54,286 nucleotides of DNA from a bacterium BMS3Abin01 (GTDB taxonomy: Bacteria; Actinomycetota; Thermoleophilia; BMS3ABIN01). The DNA is taken from contig BDUA01000036.1 of the NCBI GenBank assembly GCA_002897715.1, positions 1 to 54,286 on the forward strand, read 5' to 3'. The stretch's first letter is position 1. Each line of letters starts with the position of its first letter. A program made the translations under genes and the position numbers. Below the pieces are notes generated by a model. The model was not told the origin of the DNA, made no database searches, and saw only the letters and a list, made by a program, of their open reading frames with translations. Shown piece by piece: positions 31,871 to 40,560 of the stretch.

Positions 31871-34587
31871 AGAGCGCCGGCTGCCTCCTTCCTGTTGTCC
31901 CGCGTGATGTATTCATGACGCCCGTATTCCGGGAACCCGGGCCAGGTCTGCCGGAGTGTACGGTAATAAACATCCGGCGGCGCATCCCGGCGCGACATCA
32001 TCAGCCGCCTCATTTCAGCCGCAAGACGCAGGGTGCCACCCAGCAGGTCACCGATCTCCCGGCCATAGCCTGCGAGCGCGTCTTTATCCCTTGCGGAGGA
32101 ATAGTCGGCGGCTGCTTTTCCGGCCAGTCCGCCGCTGTGCACCGCGGTGAGGATGCCGGCGCCGGTACGGGCATGGCACAGCCCGGCGGCGTCTCCCGCC
32201 AGGATGATCCCGTCACCGGCACATGCCACCGGACCGCCGGCGGGTATCACGCCTCCGGCGGTTTCCAGGGGTTGGGGTTCTATCAGACCCCGCTCCGTAA
32301 GTTTATCGATGAAATATTTTAATGCCTCATGGGTTGTAATGCCAGAGCCGGGGGTGATGCCGACGCCCGCATTGGCTGTGCTCCCCCGCGGGAACAGCCA
32401 GCCATAGCCACCGGCAAGATAGTTTTCCAGGAAGACCAGGGTGCGTTTGACGGGCCGAGCCAGTGGTACCGTCCACTGGGCGGCATGGAGCAGCTCCCTG
32501 TTGACGGCGCCGAGGAGCCTGCCTGTCGCCGAACGGGGCCCATCAGCGCCGATGACCACCCCCGCCCTGATCTCCACGCTCCGTCCGTCACGGAATATAC
32601 CGGTGGCTCCCCCCCGTCGTGGCAGGGCGCGGCATCCTTCCATGATGCGGGCGCCGGCTTCCCTGGCCGCAGTTGCCAGATCACGGTCCAGCAGGTCACG
32701 CCTGATGATATAGCCGGGAGCACGGGTGATATGCGCCTCACCGTCCGGCAGAAAGGTGACCATGGCGTCGACCCGCTGTTCGATAGACGCTTCGGAGATA
32801 TCCATATGTTCCCTGATGCCCAGTGGCACGTAGCCGGCGCACTGGGGAGGCACGCCGATGCGGTTGCGCCTGTCCAGCAGCAGCACCTCAGCCCCCCGGG
32901 CAGCCGCCACCCGTGCCGCGGTGCTGCCGGCCGGCCCCGCCCCTATGACCAGTACGTCGCAGGAGATATGTCCCGGGGCGGCGGCTGTCCGCATGGGCGC
33001 GGGACCGCTCTCGCCGGCCCTTATTTCCAGGACCCGCTCCAGCAGGCCCATCTTCAGGTGCGTCTGGTTCTGGAAGCGGCCCCGGTACGCTTCCTGTTCA
33101 AGAGACAGGTCGTAACAGGTACTGTCGCTGATATCCATAAGCACGCTGTCCATGCCGCAATCGATGAACGTCTGGTAGTGTCTGGAAAGGAACTGGTTGC
33201 AGCAGCAGCCGATGAAAGCACCGGCGCCGGCGTTACGGCATTCCTCCAGAGTCCGGACCAGGTGTTCGTAGTCATGGATGCTCACCGGCTCCAGGCCGCT
33301 GGTCCGGGCCAGGGCGTAGGCATCGCCTACGCCGCAGTCACCGCATTCATCACAGCCGTCCCGGGAACGGTAACGGCACTCCGTCAGCTTGGCGCAATAG
33401 GGCAGCAGCAGAAACCGGGCGCGCCCCGCGGTTTCGGCCAGGCCGGCCGAGCCCAGCACGGTAAGGTCGTCAAGGTGTTCAGGGGGTATTCCCAGTGCCG
33501 GATAGGCGGACTTGTCCAGCGCCTTCCTCAGGGCCCGGCTGAAATCCTCCGGGCCCAGGTCCAGGCAGTCCGGCCGGTGGCTCCGGAAAAAGGCTGTAAC
33601 CCGCTGTTCCAGTGACTCCAGGGGGCAATCCTTCAGCCAAACCTCCAGGTCGAATATGGCCCGGCGGGGGTCGATGAAGAAGTCACCGGTAAGGTTAACG
33701 CTCTTGATGCGGCGCCGTTTAACGTCCAGGGCGACCACGGCACGGATGATACCGCCGCGTCCACGGTGCAGGGACCGGAGCATAAGGCTTTCTCCCGCGT
33801 CGGTGCTGACGCTGTCGATCCAGCTCCGGCCCTGGTACTTTTCCAGCAGCCGGCGGGCCTCTGCCTCCTCCATTCCCGTCAGCTCCTCCCGGGTCATCTC
33901 CATTCGCAGAAGGGAGGAGAAGGCCCGTTGGAAGGCGGACCCGATCTCGTTCCTCCCCGGTACCCTGCCCAGCACCTGACCGAGCGAGACCACCCGTTCC
34001 CTGGCTGAATTCAGCTCCCGGTGGGAGAGCTTCTCCGTGGGCACCCGTAGCGCTCTGATCATGTCTTCGGGGTCGAAATCCACCAGGAGCGTTCCCTGGA
34101 ACAGGACAGCGCCGTCCTCGTAGGCGCCGCCGGTGCCACAGATCTTCCTGCCCCCCACCTCGATATCGTTACGGGGCCGGAAGGCGGCGTCCACCCCCAG
34201 GGACCTGAGCGCCTTCACGGCGCCATGGCAGAGGAAGGCGGTCAGGTCCGCCATGGCGGGGCCGGCCGGGATGTCCCTCCGGGCGGCGATTATCTCCCAT
34301 CCCAGCTGGGCCTGATCGAAATACACCGCCCCACCGCCGGTAACGCGTCGGTTTACTTCGATGCCGCGTTTGCGGCAGTATGTTTCCCTGACCTCCTGGT
34401 CGCGGGTCTGGTGAAAGCCGATAAGCGCCGCCGGCCCGATGAAACTCAGCAGGCGCAGGGTGTTGGGGATGCGTCCCTCGCCGCGAAGCCTGAGCAAAGC
34501 CGCGTCCAGGGCGACGTTGTCGGCGGCGCCGCGGGCTCCCGTATCCACGAAGCGCCAGCGGCGGGCCTCGCCAGCGTCAGCCTTCAA
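31867..34587 (-). CDS. fusion: lipoate ligase (LplA-LplB) + DUF116 + LipT-like flavoprotein
   Basis: A single uninterrupted 906-residue frame. Residues about 1-250: LplA catalytic domain (RRVTGGGAVYFD, GRKICGTGGA with the adenylate lysine). About 250-360: LplB-like accessory domain. About 385-530: DUF116, rich in cysteine (YCAKLTECRYR, GCDECGDCG, IGCCCNQ). About 547-890: FAD oxidoreductase of the geranylgeranyl-reductase type (DVLVIGAGPAGSTAA, PPQCAGYVP, VIGADGPRSA, GYGWLFPRG, ILAGDAAGL), as in LipT. Known LipS-type operons encode sLpl(AB) and LipT as separate proteins. It starts at TTG 34587 overlapping the upstream stop (TTGA) and ends overlapping the next start (ATGA). Probably attaches octanoate or lipoate to the carrier protein and supplies electrons for sulfur insertion (inference). 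Confidence 0.87.
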   Translation of the reverse strand: MKADAGEARRWRFVDTGARGAADNVALDAALLRLRGEGRIPNTLRLLSFIGPAALIGFHQTRDQEVRETYCRKRGIEVNRRVTGGGAVYFDQAQLGWEIIAARRDIPAGPAMADLTAFLCHGAVKALRSLGVDAAFRPRNDIEVGGRKICGTGGAYEDGAVLFQGTLLVDFDPEDMIRALRVPTEKLSHRELNSARERVVSLGQVLGRVPGRNEIGSAFQRAFSSLLRMEMTREELTGMEEAEARRLLEKYQGRSWIDSVSTDAGESLMLRSLHRGRGGIIRAVVALDVKRRRIKSVNLTGDFFIDPRRAIFDLEVWLKDCPLESLEQRVTAFFRSHRPDCLDLGPEDFSRALRKALDKSAYPALGIPPEHLDDLTVLGSAGLAETAGRARFLLLPYCAKLTECRYRSRDGCDECGDCGVGDAYALARTSGLEPVSIHDYEHLVRTLEECRNAGAGAFIGCCCNQFLSRHYQTFIDCGMDSVLMDISDSTCYDLSLEQEAYRGRFQNQTHLKMGLLERVLEIRAGESGPAPMRTAAAPGHISCDVLVIGAGPAGSTAARVAAARGAEVLLLDRRNRIGVPPQCAGYVPLGIREHMDISEASIEQRVDAMVTFLPDGEAHITRAPGYIIRRDLLDRDLATAAREAGARIMEGCRALPRRGGATGIFRDGRSVEIRAGVVIGADGPRSATGRLLGAVNRELLHAAQWTVPLARPVKRTLVFLENYLAGGYGWLFPRGSTANAGVGITPGSGITTHEALKYFIDKLTERGLIEPQPLETAGGVIPAGGPVACAGDGIILAGDAAGLCHARTGAGILTAVHSGGLAGKAAADYSSARDKDALAGYGREIGDLLGGTLRLAAEMRRLMMSRRDAPPDVYYRTLRQTWPGFPEYGRHEYITRDNRKEAAGAL

Positions 34588-35606
34588 CTTCCTTCTGCCC
34601 CGTCAGGCATCACGGTCGCCTTTTGCATCAATTCGCCCGCCAGGGCGCAGCACATATCCGAAGTACGGGTAGTGAGGCCCAGTTTTCGGGCGTAGGCGAT
34701 GATGCCTTCCGCCGGATAGGCGATGCCGTTGACCCCCGCCTGGATCGCCAGGGCGTCGGTGAGCGACTTGTGAGAGCCACCGGGTCGTTCGCAACCCAGC
34801 AACAGGGGCACCTGTGGCAGGCGCATACGCGCGTACAGGATCAGCTCGCCCATGGCCTCCGGGGACGGAGGCTCCGCGCCTTCCATGGGGGTGCCCCTCA
34901 ACGGCATCAGGCCCACCAGAACCAGCGATGATACGGGAAATTCGCTGACCATATCTATCGCATCCCTTTCGCCCCGCACCAGGCCGTAGTGCAGGCCCAT
35001 AACCACGTGGGGCGAAACCGGCACGCCGGCGTCACACAGGTTCATGAGGGAGCGGCGGTAATCGTCCATGCCAGCGGTCTTCAGGTGGTAGACCTCCCGT
35101 GCTGTTTCGTCCGAGCCGATGATGTCGATGAGCGCGCCATCGACGCCGGCAGCGGCCAGTTCGCCGGCCATGCGCGCGCTGGTGATGCCCGTATGGACCA
35201 GCACCCGGAGTCCCAGCCGGGTCTTGATCTCGGCTATGGCGCCGATGAAGCCTCCCAGCGGCACCGCGCCGTCAAGGTCCGCCCCACCGCTCACCAGCAG
35301 GCCCTTGCCCCCCTTTCCCTTGATCTCCTCGGCGCGCAGGAGGAGCTCGTCGGGTGTATCGGTGGCGTCCATGTGGTTGAGGATGGTCCCCCGGCAATGG
35401 TCGCACATCAGGGCACAGCGTCCGGCGGTGATAGAGACGGCGGAGAAGGAGCAGTCGCTGGTCTGCTGGATCTCGCCGGTGGCGTACCGTTTGAGTGATG
35501 GCGCATAAAAAATGATCTGGTCGCCGAAGTTCTCACGGGCGATATCCCACCCGCGCCGGAGCCTGGAAGTCAGGCTTTCATTGTCTTGGCCACTGCCCGG
35601 AACCAA
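34584..35606 (-). CDS. radical SAM protein, LipS1-like
   Basis: A 340-residue radical SAM enzyme: QIIFYAPSLKRY, then SITAGRCALMCDHCRGTIL with CxxxCxxC near residue 64, a TIM barrel with GLLVSGGADLDG and HVVMGLHYGLV, and late cysteines (LLGCERPGG, MCCALAGE). First gene of a three-gene coupled operon with the LplA-DUF116-LipT fusion and the second radical SAM protein. The pairing of two different radical SAM proteins with a lipoate ligase is the hallmark of the LipS1/LipS2 route. TTG start at 35606; other starts nearby cannot be excluded. The ATP-type LipA of standard pathways is not in the window. Confidence 0.75.
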   Translation of the reverse strand: MVPGSGQDNESLTSRLRRGWDIARENFGDQIIFYAPSLKRYATGEIQQTSDCSFSAVSITAGRCALMCDHCRGTILNHMDATDTPDELLLRAEEIKGKGGKGLLVSGGADLDGAVPLGGFIGAIAEIKTRLGLRVLVHTGITSARMAGELAAAGVDGALIDIIGSDETAREVYHLKTAGMDDYRRSLMNLCDAGVPVSPHVVMGLHYGLVRGERDAIDMVSEFPVSSLVLVGLMPLRGTPMEGAEPPSPEAMGELILYARMRLPQVPLLLGCERPGGSHKSLTDALAIQAGVNGIAYPAEGIIAYARKLGLTTRTSDMCCALAGELMQKATVMPDGAEGS

Positions 35607-35759
35607 GGTTCACCGGCTCCGGTGGCCCGTACCTGGACGTATCATAATGCTCGTCCTTCCTGGGGCCTGAAAAGGCTGCTGTTTTCAGGGAGCCCATTAT
35701 ATCACGGCAGCCGCGCCGGTCCTTTCTGCATATTTTCCCACCCGTAACAGGCCGCCTGT

Positions 35760-35788
35760 TTGCCCGATTCCGGGTATGCGGATATACT
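35760..35788 (+). promoter_or_regulatory. putative promoter of the ABC transporter genes
   Basis: TTGCCC (35760-35765), a 17-base spacer, and TATACT (35783-35788), about 110 bases before the ABC ATPase start. The leader between contains a weak hairpin (TTGCCTC paired with GAGGGGCAA, near 35855-35875). The rest of 35607-35898 holds no convincing gene. Confidence 0.45.
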
Positions 35789-35898
35789 TATCCCACTTGT
35801 CAGCTCAGAATCGGTACGTTGTCGAACTTTTTTAAAGCAAGGGGAAACAAGGCTTTTGCCTCTAACGAGGGGCAACCTGTAAAAAAGGTAAGGGGGCA

Positions 35899-36822
35899 AT
35901 GCCAGCCGCTATCGAGATCGAGGGCCTGACCAAGGTTTACGGTTACGGTTCCGAAGAGGCCAGGGTCGTTGATTCACTGGACCTGGTGGTGGAAGAGGGA
36001 GAGGTATTCGGTTTTCTCGGGCCCAACGGTGCCGGCAAGACGACCACGGTCCAGATGCTCATGCAGATCATCTTCCCTTCCGAGGGTGACGCGCGGCTTC
36101 TTGGCAAGCCCCTGGGAGACAGTGAGGCCAGGAGCGGCATCGGCTATCTGCCCGAGACCTTCCAGTTCCATCCGTTCCTCAGGGCCGACGAGTTCCTCGA
36201 CTTTCACGGGCGACTTTATGGCATGAACGCGTCCGACCGCGCCCGGAGGATCCCCGAGGTGCTCACGCTGGTGGGCCTGGAGGATAATGCCCGGTCCCGA
36301 ATCCGTACCTTCTCCCAGGGGATGCTGCAGCGTATAGGCATCGCCCAGGCCATCATCAACCGGCCCCGGCTGCTGTTCCTGGATGAACCCACGTCGGCTC
36401 TGGACCCTATGGGAAGGCGCGATGCCCGTGAATTGATAATCAGGCTGAGAGACGGCGGCACAACCATCTTCCTCAACTCCCACCTGCTCTCCGAGGTGGA
36501 GATGACCTGCGGACGGGTGGGTATCCTTAACAACGGCCGCCTGGTAAGACTGGCGGACACCCAGGAACTTATCACCCCCACCCCCTGCGTGGACGTGAAG
36601 GTGGAAGGCATGAACGATGAGCTGCTCGGACGCATCCGGGAACTGGCCACCAGCGTGGAGCAGAAGGACGACCACCTGTCGGTCATGCTGGCCGGCGAAC
36701 AGCAGGTAAAGGAGCTGGCCGATATCATCATGGCCAGCGGTGTTTCGCTCAAGGAGTTCACGCCACGTCAGAAACCGCTGGAAGAGGCGTTTCTGCAGGT
36801 ACTGGAGGAAAGCCGGCCATGA
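35899..36822 (+). CDS. ABC transporter ATP-binding protein
   Basis: A 307-residue ATPase of an ABC-2 type exporter: Walker A LGPNGAGKTTTVQ, a Q-loop-like segment (GYLPETFQ), signature FSQGMLQRIGIAQA, Walker B LLFLDEPTSALDP, switch histidine LNSHLLSEVE, and a C-terminal regulatory region. The permease overlaps its end by 4 bases. A GGTAAGGGGG stretch precedes the ATG. The substrate cannot be told from sequence. Confidence 0.93.
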   Translation: MPAAIEIEGLTKVYGYGSEEARVVDSLDLVVEEGEVFGFLGPNGAGKTTTVQMLMQIIFPSEGDARLLGKPLGDSEARSGIGYLPETFQFHPFLRADEFLDFHGRLYGMNASDRARRIPEVLTLVGLEDNARSRIRTFSQGMLQRIGIAQAIINRPRLLFLDEPTSALDPMGRRDARELIIRLRDGGTTIFLNSHLLSEVEMTCGRVGILNNGRLVRLADTQELITPTPCVDVKVEGMNDELLGRIRELATSVEQKDDHLSVMLAGEQQVKELADIIMASGVSLKEFTPRQKPLEEAFLQVLEESRP

Positions 36823-37646
36823 AGACCTGGGCTATGGCCAGATTCACCCTGAAGGAAACCATCAGGTCCCGGACCATGATCGCCGGCCTGGTGCTGAGCC
36901 TGCTCTACCTGGCTATCGTACCCATGCTCAGCTCGCCCAGCTCCTCCACTACCATGGTGGGAGCGATGTCATCCCAGGCCGCCGCCAGCAAGGCTTTTCT
37001 AAGTTTCGCCCTGGGCGGTCTGAACTTTATCGCTATGATCATGGCGATCCTTACCACGCTGGGGGTCATCTATACGGAGGTGGAAAGCGGGGCTATCTAC
37101 ACCATAGTGACCAAGCCCCTGCATCGCTGGCAGATAATCGTGGGGAAATGGGCCGGTCATGCCATGCTCATGGGCGGTTATGTGCTGATCATGGGGCTGG
37201 CGCTGTGGCTGTCGGTCGTTGTCGGCTCCGGCTCGATGGTCTGGAGCTTTTTCCCGGCTATAGCCCTTATATGCCTCAACGTCATCACCATGGTGAGCCT
37301 GACGCTGATGTTCTCCACCTTTACCCCTGTTATCGCCAATGCCATCTTCGTGTTCATCGTGTTCATCCTCTCCTCCAACCTGCGTATCATCAACGCGGTC
37401 AGCGTCGCTTCCAGCAGTCTGCTGGTAGACATTATAGCCACCGGCCTCAGGTTTCTTCTGCCGGTTAGCGAGGTAAGCAGCCTGGCCAGCCGGCTTCTGG
37501 AGGATGATACCCTCAAAACGATAGCGACCAGTACCGAACCGGCGGTGTTCACCCCCCGGAGCTGGTCCTTTATTTACGAGTTGGCATATATCGTCATCAT
37601 CGTATTCGTGGCTACATTGATCTTCAGAAAGAGAGATCTGAGATAA
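36819..37646 (+). CDS. ABC-2 type transporter permease
   Basis: A 275-residue membrane protein with about six hydrophobic helices, overlapping the ATPase gene by 4 bases (ATGA). Typical ABC-2 pattern: short N-terminal elbow (ARFTLKETIRSRTM), a helix at about 21-38, an external loop, and helices around 60-80, 110-190 and 245-270. Features such as YTEVESGAIYTIVTKPLHRWQIIVGKW match the family's coupling region. Its last 23 bases overlap the oppositely oriented DUF1786 gene. Confidence 0.9.
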   Translation: MKTWAMARFTLKETIRSRTMIAGLVLSLLYLAIVPMLSSPSSSTTMVGAMSSQAAASKAFLSFALGGLNFIAMIMAILTTLGVIYTEVESGAIYTIVTKPLHRWQIIVGKWAGHAMLMGGYVLIMGLALWLSVVVGSGSMVWSFFPAIALICLNVITMVSLTLMFSTFTPVIANAIFVFIVFILSSNLRIINAVSVASSSLLVDIIATGLRFLLPVSEVSSLASRLLEDDTLKTIATSTEPAVFTPRSWSFIYELAYIVIIVFVATLIFRKRDLR

Positions 37647-38694
37647 TCGACTTCCAGGCCTCCACCAGGCCGAAGCAGCCGGTCAGCATCATGTCGCCGT
37701 GAGGGGCGGCGAACCTGAGCTTCAGGCCCGAACCCCGGGCCAGGCGCCGCCGCGGCCCGGTAACGATGACGGGGGCCGCCAACTCCATACCCGTGTCAGG
37801 CGGGATACATCCGTGTCCGCCGTCGCTGAATACCTGGTCATCGCTGAGGTCGCCCGCGGCAAAGCGGCGGATGAACGGTCCGAAGGAGCCTGATTCCAGC
37901 AGTCCGGTGTGATGTTCCACCAGGGCGTCGATCCGGTTCCCCGCCATTATGGCCGCCAGGGTGTGGCCGTTGCCCAGGTTGGCCACCAGCTCCCTGGCCT
38001 CTTCTGGACCGCCTTCGGCGTCCATCTCGGGCAGGGCGCCCCAGAGCGCCGCCGGGCCGGTGTCCATCAGCATCACGCCCGGCTGTCCGGCCAGCAGCGA
38101 TGCCACCGCACGCATGCGCGTATAATCCCCGGGGATACGGGAAGCGGGGTAGGCGAACCGCTCCAGGTCCGCCCCTCCGGCCAGCGACCTGCGCCATAGC
38201 TGGAAGCGGTGGCGGCGGTTGCTGGCGCCGGGTGAGAAACCGTGGTCCTGCACCGCTACGGCGAAGCCATCGAAGTCACCGCTGATCCCCAGCCGCTGGA
38301 ATATGTCCAGCAGGCCGCTGAGGTCCAGGTCACCGCTGGTCAGATGGATGCTGCCGGCCGGCGCCGCTGAATGCGGCTCCTGTTCGATGCACACGCCCCA
38401 GGAGTCCACAAGCTCCAGGTCGTCGTTAAAAGTACGTGCAGCTGCGGGGCTGGCAATGAAACCCAGGCCCGCTTCCAGATGCTTCTTCAGCGCTCTGCCG
38501 CAGGGCCCGCCGCCCATGGTCACCCCGTCGAACACCACCGTGCGGCCGTCGGCGGTGGCCTGTTGTATGCGGCGGGCCACGACCTGCGTGCATGAAGGCA
38601 CCACCAGCTTGGGGCAGTTCTTTATTTCCAGGGATGAATCGTAAGCCAGGATGTCGGCCGTACCCATGCCCACGTCTATGGCGAGTATCCTCAC
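37624..38694 (-). CDS. DUF1786 protein (actin-like ATPase fold)
   Basis: A 356-residue protein of the DUF1786 family: LAIDVGMGTADILAYDSS at the N-terminus resembles the phosphate-1 loop of the actin/hexokinase superfamily, followed by FDGVTMGGGPCGRAL and ANLGNGHTLAAIM (second phosphate region). Members are found beside radical SAM or glycyl-radical activating enzymes in anaerobes, but the function is not known. It lies 10 bases after fdhD on the same strand, so the two are probably one transcript. Confidence 0.85.
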   Translation of the reverse strand: MRILAIDVGMGTADILAYDSSLEIKNCPKLVVPSCTQVVARRIQQATADGRTVVFDGVTMGGGPCGRALKKHLEAGLGFIASPAAARTFNDDLELVDSWGVCIEQEPHSAAPAGSIHLTSGDLDLSGLLDIFQRLGISGDFDGFAVAVQDHGFSPGASNRRHRFQLWRRSLAGGADLERFAYPASRIPGDYTRMRAVASLLAGQPGVMLMDTGPAALWGALPEMDAEGGPEEARELVANLGNGHTLAAIMAGNRIDALVEHHTGLLESGSFGPFIRRFAAGDLSDDQVFSDGGHGCIPPDTGMELAAPVIVTGPRRRLARGSGLKLRFAAPHGDMMLTGCFGLVEAWKSIISDLSF

Positions 38695-38704
38695 CGTGCG
38701 CCGT

Positions 38705-39496
38705 TCACGCGGATATCCGTTCGGGATGGGTGTAGATCCTCAGCTTCTCCGGGCCGATGCTGCCGGCCAGGGTGAGCCCCAGGCGGTCGGCCTCGTCCAG
38801 GGCCCAGGATGTGGGTACACCCTTGGACACCATCACCGTGATACCGAATCGCACCAGCTTGGGTACCGCATCGACGGAAACCCGCCCGCTGGAGGCGATG
38901 AACAGCTGTCCGGGCTCCAGGCATTGGCCGGCAGCCCAACCCAGCACCTTGTCCAGAACGTTATGGCGTCCCACGTCCTCACGATGACAGAGCGGCCGGC
39001 CACGGAGCGTACACAGACCGGCGCTGTGCACGGCGCGAGTGGTCCGGTAGGCTTCACCCCGCCTGAGCACCTGTGACAGGGCAAGTCTCAGGTCTGCGGC
39101 GGCGAAAGGCTGTCCTTCATCAGAGACATCGATACCGGTGATACCCGGAGAGATGATACCGGCGTCCTGGCCGCAACCGCTGTAGACCACTGTTGCGGCA
39201 ATCTTCCCCAGCGGGGCGGCGGCGTCTGCCAGTTCCATATCCACCACGCGGCGGTCGGCGGCGACCTGTATGGTTTTTATCTCCTCGCGTGAACCGGCCA
39301 GCCCCTGACCGAGGAGAAAACCGGCCGCCAGCTCGTGCAGGTGATCCGGGGTACAGTGCAGTGTGGCCAGCGTCTCTCCCGCCAGGCGCAGTTCTACCGC
39401 CTGCTCCACCGGCACCGCGGTCTCCTCTGCCGTGAACCCGCCCCTCCGCCAGTCGTGCGTCTGCTGTTTTCTCACCTGCCGTTCCAGGTCAGCCAA
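38705..39496 (-). CDS. fdhD: FdhD, formate dehydrogenase sulfurtransferase
   Basis: A 263-residue FdhD. In E. coli this protein passes sulfur from IscS to the Mo/W cofactor of formate dehydrogenase, using a CxxC pair. Signatures: PDHLHELAAGFLLGQGL, REDVGRHNVLDKVLG, SSGRVSVDAVPKL, VSKGVPTSWAL. In the loop where CxxC is expected the sequence is SGCGQDAG, so only one cysteine remains. TTG start at 39496. No formate dehydrogenase genes are in the window. With the selenoprotein next door it is consistent with an organism using seleno-formate dehydrogenase (inference). Confidence 0.92.
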   Translation of the reverse strand: MADLERQVRKQQTHDWRRGGFTAEETAVPVEQAVELRLAGETLATLHCTPDHLHELAAGFLLGQGLAGSREEIKTIQVAADRRVVDMELADAAAPLGKIAATVVYSGCGQDAGIISPGITGIDVSDEGQPFAAADLRLALSQVLRRGEAYRTTRAVHSAGLCTLRGRPLCHREDVGRHNVLDKVLGWAAGQCLEPGQLFIASSGRVSVDAVPKLVRFGITVMVSKGVPTSWALDEADRLGLTLAGSIGPEKLRIYTHPERISA

Positions 39497-39592
39497 GGTG
39501 GATGCCGTCCCCGTTCCCGTGTTTTGAAGAATTATAACAGCCGCGGCAGTTTGCTTTCATTCAAGATGATCTTCGTATAGAATACCTTAATT

Positions 39593-40048
39593 ATGAAGAA
39601 ACGCACATTTATAGTCATATTAACCGGGATGCTGGCCGCCCTGTTCGCCATGCTTTTCCTGGCTGCATGTGGCAGCAAGGAGGAGAGCTCCACTACCGGC
39701 TATAAATGCGACGTCAAGGCTCCCAGTATCATTCCCGAACCCGACGGCAAGCCACAGTATATCTACTTTTACCGCGATACCTGACCGGCCTGCCAGAAGC
39801 AGAAGCCCATCGTCGATGAGCTAGAGCAGAAGTATTCGGATCAGATAGATTTCTACAGATATGAGGTTGCCGACCCTGAGGGTAACTGCGAATACAACCG
39901 TCAGGTAAGCATGGATCGTTTTCCTGAACGGACCATACCCGCCATGCTCTACTTCGACAAGGACGGGAACCTGGTGGACATGACGGAGACGGTTCTGGAG
40001 AAAGAGGACCTGGAGCAGCGTCTCCAGAAGCTTCTGGGAGCGGGTTAG
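39593..40048 (+). CDS. thioredoxin-like lipoprotein with a predicted selenocysteine (TGA) in its active site
   Basis: A lipoprotein of about 151 residues. Signal peptide with lipobox LAAC (cysteine about residue 26), a linker, then a thioredoxin fold. The codon at 39782-39784 is TGA, and the frame continues without a break to TAG at 40046. The sequence around it is YFYRDT-U-PACQKQKP, the exact position of the first cysteine of a thioredoxin CxxC. Downstream are EVADPEGNCEY and the cis-proline segment RTIPAML. A bacterial SECIS-like hairpin starts 20 bases after the TGA. It should be a membrane-anchored, surface thiol-selenol oxidoreductase. A VKOR homologue at 48.2 kb may be its redox partner (inference). 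A conventional reading would call the first 63 codons a fragment. Confidence 0.83.
39804..39822 (+). promoter_or_regulatory. bacterial SECIS-like hairpin
   Basis: A stem-loop within the coding region: AGC (39804-39806) pairs with GCT (39820-39822), one C-A mismatch, then CATC (39808-39811) with GATG (39815-39818), and apical loop GTC (39812-39814). The loop begins with G, 28 bases after the TGA. This fits the distance and loop rule for bacterial SECIS elements recognised by SelB. Confidence 0.7.
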
Positions 40049-40461
40049 AGGGAAACCGCGTTCGCCAGTTCTGAGAAATCGACTCCTTCCAGTTCGTTCA
40101 GTATATCCTGGGCCAAGTTCTCCCAGAAATCATGAATGTCGCACTTGTCGCCGTTGTCCCGGCGGCACTCCCCCGGTTGCAACTGGCAGCGGTTCATCAA
40201 TAACGGGCCGTCTATTGCCTCCACCACTTCGCGCAAGGTAATATCCGCCGGCGGGTTGGTCAGGGAAACTCCCCCGTGGCTGCCCCTGAAGGTTCGGATA
40301 ATGCCCGCCCGGGCCAGCGTCCTGATGATGGTGGGAAGATATCTCTCGGGGATATCCTGGTTACAGGCGATCTCGCTGCTATGAAGCAGTTCGCCCTCCG
40401 GCCGATGCGATAGCTCCACTATGGCTCTGACGGCATAATCCGCCTGGCGGCTGAATTCCAT
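40045..40461 (-). CDS. Rrf2-family regulator with spaced cysteines
   Basis: About 138 residues; two adjacent ATGs (40464, 40461) follow GGAGGT. Winged helix: EFSRQADYAVRAIVEL, PERYLPTIIRTLARAGIIRTFRGSHGGVSL. The cysteines RCQLQPGECRRDNGDKC are spaced seven apart, a pattern of Fe-S or redox-sensing Rrf2 proteins. It ends head-on with the selenoprotein gene (overlap of a few bases). cysM lies 100 bases upstream on the same strand, so it may control the cysM/cysO pair or itself. Confidence 0.9.
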   Translation of the reverse strand: MEFSRQADYAVRAIVELSHRPEGELLHSSEIACNQDIPERYLPTIIRTLARAGIIRTFRGSHGGVSLTNPPADITLREVVEAIDGPLLMNRCQLQPGECRRDNGDKCDIHDFWENLAQDILNELEGVDFSELANAVSL

Positions 40462-40560
40462 CATACCTCCATTCCTGGGGCTCGTTGGTATAACTCCGCG
40501 GCTCCGTTCACCCCCGGTTAACCTACTGGTTAAAACATTCGGCGCCGGTATCGACTGAAC

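Noticed and set aside
31867-34587. 906-residue frame as an assembly error joining separate genes
   Set aside because: All domains are in one frame with linkers between them, there is no internal ribosome site at the junctions, and both ends overlap their neighbours cleanly.
35702-35899. Small open frame of 65 codons between the lipoate operon and the ABC genes
   Set aside because: No ribosome site, no family resemblance, and it overlaps the predicted promoter region of the ABC genes.
39782-39784. TGA stop making a truncated 63-residue lipoprotein or a pseudogene
   Set aside because: The frame after the TGA keeps thioredoxin features for 87 codons, the TGA replaces an active-site cysteine exactly, and a SECIS-like hairpin follows. 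Selenocysteine explains all three.
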